Shown in pieces: positions 54,397 to 64,000 of a DNA stretch of 64,000 nt. The translations under genes were made by a program, and so were the position numbers. The DNA is from Pseudomonas aegrilactucae (GTDB lineage: Bacteria; Pseudomonadota; Gammaproteobacteria; Pseudomonadales; Pseudomonadaceae). Numbering within the stretch: the first letter of the stretch is position 1; the number at the start of each line of letters is the position of its first letter. The stretch spans positions 21,751 through 85,750 of the forward strand of contig NZ_JAHTBI010000045.1 in the NCBI RefSeq assembly GCF_019168305.1. Reading direction: 5' to 3'. The notes under the pieces were generated by a model, which was given only the letters and a program-made list of their open reading frames with translations, did no database searches and was not told the DNA's origin.

Positions 54397-54888
54397 CTAC
54401 ACTGTACCCGGCAACGTCAGGCCATTGGCCGGCAGCGGCAGCGCGGTCTTGTAGCGCACCTGCTTGAGGGCAAAGCTGGAGCGGATATTGGCGACCCCCG
54501 GCAAGCGCGTGAGGTAGTCGAGAAAACGCTCCAGGGCCTGGATGCTCGGCAGCAGCACACGCAGCAGGTAGTCCGGGTCGCCAGTCATCAGGTAGCACTC
54601 CATGACCTCTGGGCGTTCGGCGATTTCTTCTTCGAAGCGGTGCAGCGACTGCTCCACCTGCTTCTCAAGGCTGACGTGGATGAACACGTTGACGTCCAGC
54701 CCCAGCACCTCGGGTGCCAGCAAGGTCACCTGCTGGCGGATCACCCCCAGCTCTTCGAGTGCCTTGACCCGGTTGAAGCACGGCGTGGGCGACAAGTTGA
54801 CCGAGCGCGCCAGCTCGGCATTGGTGATGCGGGCATTTTCCTGAAGGCTGTTGAGAATGCCGATGTCAGTACGATCCAGTTTGCGCAT
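54397..54888 (-). CDS. bkdR: Lrp-family regulator BkdR, activator of the bkd operon
   Basis: BkdR (163 aa) has an N-terminal AsnC/Lrp helix-turn-helix (about 4-60: [40 protein letters not shown]) and a C-terminal RAM effector domain (about 65-150: [20 protein letters not shown]). In P. putida BkdR is a positive regulator of bkdA1A2B-lpdV, with branched-chain amino acids as effectors. It is divergent from bkdA1 with 199 bases between, holding candidate binding palindromes. Confidence 0.95.
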   Translation of the reverse strand: MRKLDRTDIGILNSLQENARITNAELARSVNLSPTPCFNRVKALEELGVIRQQVTLLAPEVLGLDVNVFIHVSLEKQVEQSLHRFEEEIAERPEVMECYLMTGDPDYLLRVLLPSIQALERFLDYLTRLPGVANIRSSFALKQVRYKTALPLPANGLTLPGTV

Positions 54889-54911
54889 GAGACAAATTCA
54901 CCTGCCTATTG

Positions 54912-54975
54912 TTCTTTTGAAGAATGTTTATCCGCAACTCAAGCCAAAGGCAACGAAGTTGAGAAAAATATTCTC
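54912..54975. promoter_or_regulatory. Candidate BkdR operator region
   Basis: Two AT-rich palindromes occur: TTCTT-TTG-AAGAA at 54912-54924 and GAGAA-AAATA-TTCTC at 54961-54975. Similar half-sites in an AT-rich region fit Lrp-family multi-site binding between bkdR and bkdA1. Confidence 0.45.
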
Positions 54976-55084
54976 CCGCTGGCGGAATATGATGTAGGCA
55001 AGACTGACTTCCTGGTCACAAGCCGGGTTCAGTAGCGACCGCTTCAAAGCTCAACAAAAACACAAGACAGAGCGAGCGTAATAA

Positions 55085-56320
<1,236 letters not shown>

Positions 56321-56321
56321 C

Positions 56322-57380
56322 ATGAACGATCACAACAACACTATCCAGTTGGAAACCGCCATGGCGACTACCACCATGACCATGATCCAGGCCCTGCGCT
56401 CGGCCATGGACATCATGCTCGAGCGCGATGACAACGTGGTCGTGTACGGCCAGGACGTCGGCTACTTCGGCGGCGTGTTCCGTTGCACCGAAGGCTTGCA
56501 GAACAAGTACGGCAAGTCGCGGGTGTTCGACGCACCGATCTCCGAAAGCGGTATCGTCGGCACCGCCGTCGGCATGGGCGCCTACGGCCTGCGGCCGGTG
56601 GTGGAGATCCAGTTCGCCGACTACTTCTACCCCGCCTCGGACCAGATCGTGTCGGAAATGGCCCGCCTGCGCTATCGCTCGGCCGGCGAGTTCGTGGCCC
56701 CGCTGACCCTGCGCATGCCGTGCGGTGGCGGCATCTACGGTGGCCAGACCCACAGCCAGAGCCCGGAGGCGATGTTCACCCAGGTGTGCGGCCTGCGCAC
56801 TGTGATGCCGTCCAACCCGTACGATGCCAAAGGCCTGTTGATTGCCTCGATCGAAAATGACGACCCGGTGATTTTCCTGGAACCCAAGCGCCTGTACAAC
56901 GGCCCGTTCGACGGCCACCACGACCGCCCCGTGACCCCCTGGTCCAAACACCCGGCCAGTGCCGTGCCCGACGGCTACTACACGGTGCCGCTGGACAAGG
57001 CCGCGATTACCCGGCCGGGCAATGCAGTCACGGTACTGACCTACGGCACCACCGTGTATGTATCGCAGGTGGCGGCCGAGGAAACCGGTATCGATGCCGA
57101 AGTCATCGACCTGCGCAGCCTGTGGCCGCTGGACCTGGAGACCATCGTGGCCTCGGTGAAGAAGACCGGGCGCTGCGTGGTTGTGCACGAAGCCACCCGC
57201 ACCTGCGGCTTTGGCGCCGAACTGGTGGCGCTGGTGCAGGAGCACTGCTTCCATCACCTCGAAGCCCCGATCGAACGCGTCACCGGTTGGGACACGCCCT
57301 ACCCGCACGCGCAGGAGTGGGCGTATTTCCCCGGCCCCTCGCGAGTGGGCGCGGCATTGAAACGGGTCATGGAGGTCTGA
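56322..57380 (+). CDS. bkdA2: Branched-chain 2-oxoacid dehydrogenase E1 beta subunit
   Basis: BkdA2 (352 aa from the first ATG) is the transketolase-like beta subunit. Typical segments are VVVYGQDVGYFGGVFRCTEG, FADYFYPASDQIVSEMA and VVHEATRTCGFGAEL. The first ATG at 56322 gives 13 residues more than the start MATTTMTMIQ at 56361, which matches the 339-aa protein described for P. putida; both have weak ribosome-binding sites. Confidence 0.96.
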   Translation: MNDHNNTIQLETAMATTTMTMIQALRSAMDIMLERDDNVVVYGQDVGYFGGVFRCTEGLQNKYGKSRVFDAPISESGIVGTAVGMGAYGLRPVVEIQFADYFYPASDQIVSEMARLRYRSAGEFVAPLTLRMPCGGGIYGGQTHSQSPEAMFTQVCGLRTVMPSNPYDAKGLLIASIENDDPVIFLEPKRLYNGPFDGHHDRPVTPWSKHPASAVPDGYYTVPLDKAAITRPGNAVTVLTYGTTVYVSQVAAEETGIDAEVIDLRSLWPLDLETIVASVKKTGRCVVVHEATRTCGFGAELVALVQEHCFHHLEAPIERVTGWDTPYPHAQEWAYFPGPSRVGAALKRVMEV

Positions 57381-58652
57381 ATGGGTACGCACGTCATCAA
57401 GATGCCGGACATTGGCGAAGGCATCGCACAGGTTGAACTGGTGGAATGGTTCGTCAAGGTCGGCGACACCGTCACCGAAGACCAGGTGGTCGCCGATGTC
57501 ATGACCGACAAGGCCACCGTGGAAATCCCTTCGCCGGTGAGTGGCAAGGTACTGGCGCTGGGTGGGCAGCCTGGCGAAGTCATGGCCGTGGGCAGTGAGT
57601 TGATTCGCATCGAAGTCGAGGGCACCGGCAATCACCAGGAGGGCACAGCCAAGCCTGCACAAGCCGTTCAAGCGCCAGTGCTGGCGAGCAAGCCTGAGGC
57701 GCCACAGGCTCACCCTGTGGCCGCAATGTCCGCCAGTGCAGCGCAACCTCAGGCCACGATCGTGCCGCGCGGGGCCAACGAACGCCCACTGGCATCGCCG
57801 GCGGTGCGCAAGCGTGCGCTGGATGCCGGCATCGAACTACGTTACGTGCATGGCAGCGGTCCCGCCGGGCGCATTCTGCATGACGATCTGGATGCCTTCC
57901 TGGCCCAGCCGAGCGTCAGCAGCACCTCGACGCCGGGCGGTTATGGCAAACGCACCGATGCAGAGCAGATCCCGGTGATCGGGCTGCGGCGCAAGATCGC
58001 CCAGCGCATGCAGGACGCCAAGCGCCGCGTTGCGCACTTCAGTTATGTCGAGGAAATCGACGTCACCGCGCTCGAAGAACTGCGCGTGCACTTGAACAAG
58101 AAACACGGTGAAAGCCGCGGCAAACTCACCCTGCTGCCCTTCCTGGTGCGGGCAATGGTGATTGCCGCACGCGAATTCCCGCAGATCAACGCCACCTACG
58201 ACGACGAAGCCCAGTTGATCACCCGCCATGGCGCGGTGCACGTGGGCATTGCGACCCAGGGTGACAATGGCCTGATGGTGCCGGTGCTGCGCCATGCCGA
58301 AGCCGGCAGCCTGTGGAGCAACGCTGGCGAAATTGCGCGAGTGGCCAATGCTGCGCGCAACAACAAGGCCAGCCGCGAGGAGCTCTCGGGGTCGACCATC
58401 ACCCTGACCAGCCTGGGCGCCCTGGGCGGCATCGTCAGCACGCCGGTGGTCAATACCCCGGAAGTGGCCATTGTCGGCGTCAACCGCATCGTCGAGCGGC
58501 CCATGGTGGTCAACAGCCAGATAGTGGTGCGCAAGATGATGAACCTCTCCAGCTCGTTCGATCACCGGGTGGTCGACGGCATGGATGCCGCGCTCTTCAT
58601 CCAGGCCATCCGCGGCCTGCTCGAACAACCTGCCAGCCTGTTTGTGGAGTGA
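57381..58652 (+). CDS. bkdB: Dihydrolipoyl transacylase E2 of the branched-chain complex
   Basis: BkdB (423 aa) has a lipoyl domain (1-80) with the lipoylated Lys44 in MTDKATVE, an Ala/Pro-rich linker, and a peripheral-subunit-binding domain (about 135-175: [19 protein letters not shown]). The acyltransferase core (about 190-423) carries the active site [15 protein letters not shown]. The ATG immediately follows the bkdA2 stop, and GGAGG lies within the end of bkdA2. Confidence 0.97.
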   Translation: MGTHVIKMPDIGEGIAQVELVEWFVKVGDTVTEDQVVADVMTDKATVEIPSPVSGKVLALGGQPGEVMAVGSELIRIEVEGTGNHQEGTAKPAQAVQAPVLASKPEAPQAHPVAAMSASAAQPQATIVPRGANERPLASPAVRKRALDAGIELRYVHGSGPAGRILHDDLDAFLAQPSVSSTSTPGGYGKRTDAEQIPVIGLRRKIAQRMQDAKRRVAHFSYVEEIDVTALEELRVHLNKKHGESRGKLTLLPFLVRAMVIAAREFPQINATYDDEAQLITRHGAVHVGIATQGDNGLMVPVLRHAEAGSLWSNAGEIARVANAARNNKASREELSGSTITLTSLGALGGIVSTPVVNTPEVAIVGVNRIVERPMVVNSQIVVRKMMNLSSSFDHRVVDGMDAALFIQAIRGLLEQPASLFVE

Positions 58653-58654
58653 CC

Positions 58655-60037
<1,383 letters not shown>

Positions 60038-60057
60038 GACAAGCGCCAGAAACACAG

Positions 60058-60081
60058 CGGCCGCCCAAGGGCGGCCGTTTT
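60058..60081 (+). terminator. bkd operon terminator
   Basis: CGGCCGCCC and GGGCGGCCG form a perfect 9-bp stem with a 2-base loop followed by TTTT, 20 bases past the lpdV stop. Confidence 0.9.
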
Positions 60082-60221
60082 GCTTGCGATTGACTGCGCC
60101 CCCTCACGGCGGTACGCCTGATACAAGCGTTGAGAGGGGTTGGGAGGATGCTCAGGCACAGGCTCACGCGGTAGTTGCCGCAACCGAACTCGATACGACG
60201 CGCTAGCCGCCCCGTCATCGA

Positions 60222-61127
60222 TCATGCCGCAGGGAGAGCCGCCATGACGTCGGCTTCTTCCCGGATCCACTCGATGAATGCCTGAACCTCCGGACGCTGC
60301 AAGGTTTGCGCACGAGTGACGGCATAGTAGGCAAAGCGCGAAGGCCAAGGCTTGTCCAAGGCGACGACCAGCTTGCCCGACTCGATGTCTTCCTGCGCAT
60401 GGTTGTCCTGAACCAGAGCGATACCCTGCCCCGTCGCCGCTGCACGCAACAGCAGCAGGTCTTCGTCAAAGCTGGGCCCACGCTGTGCAGTGCTGTCGAC
60501 TTCCACCCCGTGTGCCTGCAGCCAGAGCATCCAGTCGGCGCGGTCGGCGTCCTGCAGAAGAGGGTACTGCAGGCAGTCGATCGGGCTGTTGATCGCAGGC
60601 CCCTTGGCCAGCAAGACAGGGCTTGCCACTGGCAGCAACACCGGCGCCATCAACAGGATCGACTCCAACCCCGGGTAACTGCCAAGGCCATGACGCAGGG
60701 CCACGTCTATTCGCTCGCGCTTGAAGTCCACCAGCTTGGAGGACGCCTCGACACGTACCTCGATACCGGGATGGCGTGCACTGAAGCGCCCCATTCGCGG
60801 CACCAGCCAGGTCGATGCAAACGAAGGGACAGTACTGATTGTGAGGGTTTTCTGAACAGAAAGCGCCTCCAGCGTCGCGAGGGATTTCTCGATCTGATCA
60901 AAACCACGCAGCAAGCCTGGATGCACGCGCGCGCCTGCTTCGGTGAGGTAAACACCATGGCGACTGCGAACAAACAGCGAGACCCCCAGGCGATCTTCGA
61001 GCAGCCGGATCTGCTGGCTTACGGCACCGGGCGTCACACCCAGGTTCTCGGCCGCAGCCTTCAGGCTGCCAAGTCGCCCTGCCTCTGCGAATGCACGTAG
61101 TGCAAGCAACGGTAGTACAGCGCCCAT
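60222..61127 (-). CDS. LysR-family transcriptional regulator (GcvA-like)
   Basis: The 301-aa regulator has an N-terminal winged helix-turn-helix (about 5-65: GSLKAAAENLGVTPGAVSQQ, LEDRLGVSLFVRS) and a C-terminal periplasmic-binding-like effector domain. The sequence pattern LRAFAEAGRLGSLKAAAE and VDVALRHGLGSYPG matches the GcvA/AmpR subgroup. It is divergent from the GST gene with about 130 AT-rich bases between, the usual layout for a LysR regulator and its target. The effector is unknown. Confidence 0.9.
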   Translation of the reverse strand: MGAVLPLLALRAFAEAGRLGSLKAAAENLGVTPGAVSQQIRLLEDRLGVSLFVRSRHGVYLTEAGARVHPGLLRGFDQIEKSLATLEALSVQKTLTISTVPSFASTWLVPRMGRFSARHPGIEVRVEASSKLVDFKRERIDVALRHGLGSYPGLESILLMAPVLLPVASPVLLAKGPAINSPIDCLQYPLLQDADRADWMLWLQAHGVEVDSTAQRGPSFDEDLLLLRAAATGQGIALVQDNHAQEDIESGKLVVALDKPWPSRFAYYAVTRAQTLQRPEVQAFIEWIREEADVMAALPAA

Positions 61128-61142
61128 TCGCCAACCCTCGAT

Positions 61143-61155
61143 TTAGAAAATCTAA
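61143..61155. promoter_or_regulatory. Candidate LysR-type operator (T-N11-A)
   Basis: TTAGA-AAA-TCTAA is a perfect palindrome of T-N11-A form, 16 bases upstream of the LysR start in the divergent region. A second similar motif (CTAGAAAATAG) lies near 61225-61235. Confidence 0.45.
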
Positions 61156-61256
61156 CGCTTACAAAGAGAATTCATCGTTTTTAAAACAGTTTTTACCTGA
61201 ATAGGATAACAACACGTTCTTCGACTAGAAAATAGTTTTCCTAAGGTTAAAAGACA

Positions 61257-61895
61257 ATGACGAAAGCCCACGACCTGACGCTTTACACCGACAGCTCACC
61301 CAATGGCTTCAAAATCACGATCGCCCTCGAAGAGCTCAAGTTGCCCTACACACTGAAGCATGTGCATATCGAGCAAGGTGAACATCGACAGCCAGAGTTT
61401 CTGCAACTGAACCCCCATGGTCGCATTCCGGTCCTGGTGGACAGTGCGAGCGGTATCACGCTGTTCGAGTCTGCCGCCATCTTGCTGTACCTCGCGCAAA
61501 AAACGGGGCGGCTGCTCCCCACTGAACCGTCAGCTCACTGGTCAGCCATCACCTGGCTGATGTTTCACACCTCGAGCATGGGGCCACTGCTGGGCCAGCG
61601 CGCGCACTTCGAAATGTTCGACAGCACACCTAACCGCCCCGCTATCGAGCGCTATCGGCACTTGACCGAAACCGCGTTCGCGACACTCGATCAACACCTG
61701 GCGCACCACCACTGGCTAGCCGGCGTCGAGTACTCGATTGCCGATATCGCGACCTTCGGCTGGATGCACATCGCTCGCATCATCGATTTCAGATTCAGCG
61801 ACTACCCCTACCTGAGCGCCTGGTATGAACACATGGCACTACGCCCGGCAGTACAGCGAGGCATCACTTTACCCAACCCTGCGACCGGCCCCTGA
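61257..61895 (+). CDS. Glutathione S-transferase family protein
   Basis: The 212-aa product has a thioredoxin-fold N-terminal domain (about 5-85: LTLYTDSSPNGFKITIALEE, LNPHGRIPVLVD, LFESAAILLYLA) and a helical C-terminal domain (about 95-200) with the capping box SIADIATFGWM. The sequence resembles the YfcG/YghU-type GST-like disulfide reductases that use glutathione. The physiological substrate is unknown. It is probably regulated by the divergent LysR protein and co-transcribed with the next, interrupted gene (22 bases on). Confidence 0.88.
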   Translation: MTKAHDLTLYTDSSPNGFKITIALEELKLPYTLKHVHIEQGEHRQPEFLQLNPHGRIPVLVDSASGITLFESAAILLYLAQKTGRLLPTEPSAHWSAITWLMFHTSSMGPLLGQRAHFEMFDSTPNRPAIERYRHLTETAFATLDQHLAHHHWLAGVEYSIADIATFGWMHIARIIDFRFSDYPYLSAWYEHMALRPAVQRGITLPNPATGP

Positions 61896-61917
61896 CGCCA
61901 TAAACCAAGGAACTGGT

Positions 61918-62964
61918 ATGAACGAAACAGTGATACGTACAGCCCCACCCTCGACCGCTGGTGCGGATGCTTCGGCCTTTGCCGAGCACCCAGGCTACCG
62001 CCGGATGTTCGAACACGACCAACTGACGCTGGGCATATTCATGCCGCTGCGGTTCTACGAAGGCGATATGGCGGTACTGACCGGCCAGGCCGACCTGGTG
62101 AGCGAGATCGATCGACTGGGTTTCGCCGCCACCTGGGTGCGCGACGTTCCGCTGTACGATCCGTTCTTTGGCGATGCAGGGTAGTTGTTCGATCCATTCA
62201 CCTATCTCGCCTACCTGGCCGCCCGCACAAAACAGATCGCACTGGTGACCGGCAGCGCCATTTTCTCGCTACGCCATCCCATTGACCTTGCCAAGGCGGC
62301 GACAACCATCGACCAACTGTCTGGTGGCCGCCTGGTGATGGGCATTGCCTCAGGCGATCGTCCAGTGGAGTTTCCGGCCTATGGGCTCGAGCACAGCGAG
62401 CGGGGCGAACGCTTTGCCCATACCACCGACTATTTTCGGCAATTGCTACAGAACAAGGCGCCCGCGATCCACTCACCATTGGGCAGCCTGAGCGAAGCGC
62501 AATTACTGCCCAAGGCGGTTACTGGCCGTATTCCACTTATCGTGACTGGCTCATCCCGTCAATCGATGCAATGGCTTGGCGAACACGCCGACGGCTGGCT
62601 GACCTATCCGGACTCCACGCAAAATATCCTTGGCCCGCGACGCCTGGCAGAAAAAGTACGTGCCTGGCGTTCGAACATTCCCGGTGGCGGCTTCCGGCCG
62701 CATATGACCAACGAATGGATTGACCTGGCAGAGGACCCGAACTTCCCCCGCACGCCCCTGCGCGGTGGCTATGTACTCAAGACCGGACGCAATGGCCTGA
62801 TCGATCTGCTGAGTGAATGGCGCGATGCGGGGGTAAACCATGCAGCACTGGGCATTCAAATGGCGGAGCGACCGGCACGCGAGATTATCCAGGAGCTGGC
62901 AGAGGAAGTTCTGCCGCTGTTCCCATCGCGTCCAGGACCAGCGCCGCACCCGCAAAACTGGTAA
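61918..62964 (+). pseudogene. Luciferase-like (LLM class) oxidoreductase interrupted by an amber stop
   Basis: The reading frame from ATG 61918 (AAGGA upstream) is continuous to 62964 except for one TAG at 62182-62184. Removing the stop gives about 348 residues of a flavin-dependent monooxygenase (TIGR03571-type): FEHDQLTLGIFMPLRFYEGD, then IDRLGFAATWVRDVPLYDP, the stop at codon 89, then LFDPFTYLAYLAARTKQIAL and ATTIDQLSGGRLVMGIASGD. Family members usually have Gln or a similar residue here, so CAG to TAG explains it. A TTG directly after the stop could in principle restart translation, but the product would lack the first beta-alpha unit. It is likely inactive, or a sequencing or assembly error. 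Confidence 0.8.
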
Positions 62965-62971
62965 CTATCGA

Positions 62972-63000
62972 CCGCCTGGCGCATCCGGGCGGTCTCTTTT
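62972..63000 (+). terminator. Terminator after the LLM gene
   Basis: CCGCC and GGCGG pair around an 11-base loop followed by TCTCTTTT, 8 bases past the stop. Confidence 0.6.
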
Positions 63001-63023
63001 GCCAGGCACCTGGAGTCACTTGC

Positions 63024-63257
63024 ATGCTCATTGCCCAACCCCGCTTCTTCAGGGGCTATCTCGACAGCTACATGGCCAACGCGGTGAATCCCATTTCGAT
63101 CATCGTGCCCTGCCATCGGGTAATCGCTGCAACAGGACACCTGACTGGCTACAGCGGCGGGCTGGACAAGAAACGTGGCCTGCTGATGCTTGAAGCCGAA
63201 TATTCGCGCGCAGACCTCGCCTGCGCCAAACGCTGGATCGGAGCCCCATCAAACTGA
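63024..63257 (+). pseudogene. Remnant of O6-methylguanine-DNA methyltransferase (ogt-like)
   Basis: The 77-aa open frame contains the methyl-acceptor motif [13 protein letters not shown] followed by [18 protein letters not shown], which is the C-terminal third of Ogt/AdaB proteins. The preceding residues ([21 protein letters not shown]) only match the family from about MANAVNPIS onward, so the N-terminal domain and the recognition helix of the winged helix are missing. A GGAG precedes the ATG, but a protein without the rest of the DNA-binding domain should not work. A deletion or recombination scar is likely near 63060. Confidence 0.75.
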
Positions 63258-63357
63258 CCCTCGCCTATTGCCACTTTCGGCAAGTAACCGCCTCTATAAG
63301 GCAATGATGCGCTGGGGGCCAAGCTCGCTGCCCCTACGATCAGGGCGTTTGGGATGC

Positions 63358-63372
63358 TGGCACACCTTTTGC
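63358..63372 (+). promoter_or_regulatory. RpoN promoter for the 182-aa unknown protein
   Basis: TGGCAC-ACCTT-TTGC is a perfect sigma-54 consensus match, 43 bases upstream of the GTG at 63415. Confidence 0.85.
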
Positions 63373-63414
63373 GTTCACGCTCTCAGACCAAACACCCTCA
63401 AGGAGAGCCATCAG

Positions 63415-63963
63415 GTGAGCATCATCAATGACTTGGGCTGGCAGATCAGCGCCGGTACCCAACAGCGCATGACTGCGTCGACAACAGACACTTCAGCCGC
63501 CTATGCTCCTGTACCAATTGAAACGGCCAAGACGCAGTCCCAGCGAGGTGGAGATACCTCCCGCCAGAGCTTCCAGAACCAGCAGAATGAAGCTTTCGCC
63601 AAGCTCATGCTGAGCCTTCAAAACCCTGAACGGTACAGCAGCGATGCGCAGATAGAGACGCAGAGCAATGCCCGCCAGGAGTTTCTCGACTACATGGCAC
63701 TTTCACCGGAGGACAAGATTCGCGAGAAGATGCTCCGCGAACTGGGGCTCTCCCTGGAAGACTACGAAGCCCTGCCACCCGAAAAGAAGGAGTTGATCGA
63801 TAGGCAGATTGCACGGCGAATCGAGGAAGAGATGGAGATCAAGACCATCGCCAAGCTTCAACCAATGCTCCAGGCCACAATGACGGCCCAAGCGCTCACA
63901 GACTCGCAGTCATCGCTTGCTGAAGGTGAAAATGGCGAGGACAGGAAAAACCTGTTGGACTGA
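63415..63963 (+). CDS. Protein of unknown function (182 aa), RpoN-controlled
   Basis: The start is GTG at 63415 (SIINDLGWQISAGTQQRM) with AAGGAG 9 bases upstream. The N-terminal half is Ser/Thr/Gln-rich and probably disordered. The C-terminal half is a charged helical segment (about 85-150: QEFLDYMALSPEDKIREKML, LGLSLEDYEALPPEKKELID, IARRIEEEMEIK). Such short helical C-terminal segments recur in uncharacterised proteobacterial proteins; I recognise no function. There is no signal peptide or membrane segment. The perfect RpoN box and a terminator at both ends show a stand-alone gene that is probably controlled like the flagellar set. Confidence 0.75.
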   Translation: MSIINDLGWQISAGTQQRMTASTTDTSAAYAPVPIETAKTQSQRGGDTSRQSFQNQQNEAFAKLMLSLQNPERYSSDAQIETQSNARQEFLDYMALSPEDKIREKMLRELGLSLEDYEALPPEKKELIDRQIARRIEEEMEIKTIAKLQPMLQATMTAQALTDSQSSLAEGENGEDRKNLLD

Positions 63964-63980
63964 ACAATCGCAATTAAGAG

Positions 63981-64000
63981 CCACCCGAACGGGTGGTTTT
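63981..64000 (+). terminator. Terminator of the 182-aa protein gene
   Basis: CCACCC and GGGTGG form a stem with a 4-base loop followed by a T-run that reaches the window end, 18 bases past the stop. Confidence 0.85.

Noticed and set aside
60090..60205. Short minus-strand frame with a protein-like segment (LPREPVPEHPPNPSQRLYQA)
   Set aside because: It looks more protein-like than most shadows and could be a gene remnant, but it has no clear start, no family I recognise, and crosses the bkd terminator region.

Overview
The window is a fluorescent Pseudomonas chromosome segment, most like the P. putida group. The evidence is high-GC coding, the order of the polar flagellum genes (fleSR/fleQ between fliE and fliT, hptB-hsbR-hsbA between fliK and fliJ), many RpoN-type promoters, and a P. 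putida-type bkd operon. Positions 1 to about 50.4 kb form one almost continuous flagellar/chemotaxis region. Positions 50.4 to 64 kb hold metabolic genes followed by a decaying accessory stretch.

Layout: (1) 1-10.1 kb, minus strand: partial fliL, frameshifted fliK, the HptB/HsbR/HsbA signalling module, then fliJ-I-H-G-F-E, encoding the export apparatus, rotor and MS ring. (2) 10.1-14.5 kb: the regulators fleR-fleS and the master activator fleQ. (3) 14.6-18.3 kb: fliT, fliS, fliD, flaG and a short 282-aa flagellin fliC with a clear FliA promoter. (4) 18.5-31.1 kb: a flagellin glycosylation island with a KAS III-like enzyme, two giant (1193 and 1185 aa) and one large (927 aa) multi-domain glycosyltransferases, and a sugar-nucleotide aminotransferase of the RffA/VioA type. 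(5) 31.1-42.9 kb: flgL-K-J-I-H-G-F, a small secreted peptide, then flgE-D-C-B. (6) 43.2-45.8 kb: an autotransporter on the opposite strand. (7) 46-50.4 kb: cheR, cheV, then divergently flgA, flgM, flgN and the c-di-GMP brake flgZ. (8) 50.4-55 kb: an MFS transporter, a glutamine-synthetase-like ligase, a D-2-hydroxyacid dehydrogenase and bkdR. (9) 55-60 kb: bkdA1-bkdA2-bkdB-lpdV, the branched-chain 2-oxoacid dehydrogenase complex. (10) 60-64 kb: a LysR regulator divergent from a GST, a luciferase-like monooxygenase interrupted by an amber stop, an ogt remnant, and a 182-aa protein of unknown function behind a perfect RpoN box.

How the parts fit together: FleQ with RpoN would drive the class II/III promoters. 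GG-N10-GC boxes lie upstream of fliL, fliK, fliE, fleS, flgF, flgB and flgA. FliA then drives fliC and flgM. The glycosylation island, lying between hook-associated genes and flagellin, would decorate the short flagellin. HptB/HsbR/HsbA and FlgZ connect flagellar output to surface-lifestyle and c-di-GMP signalling. No rRNA, tRNA, CRISPR array, insertion sequence or prophage gene was seen.
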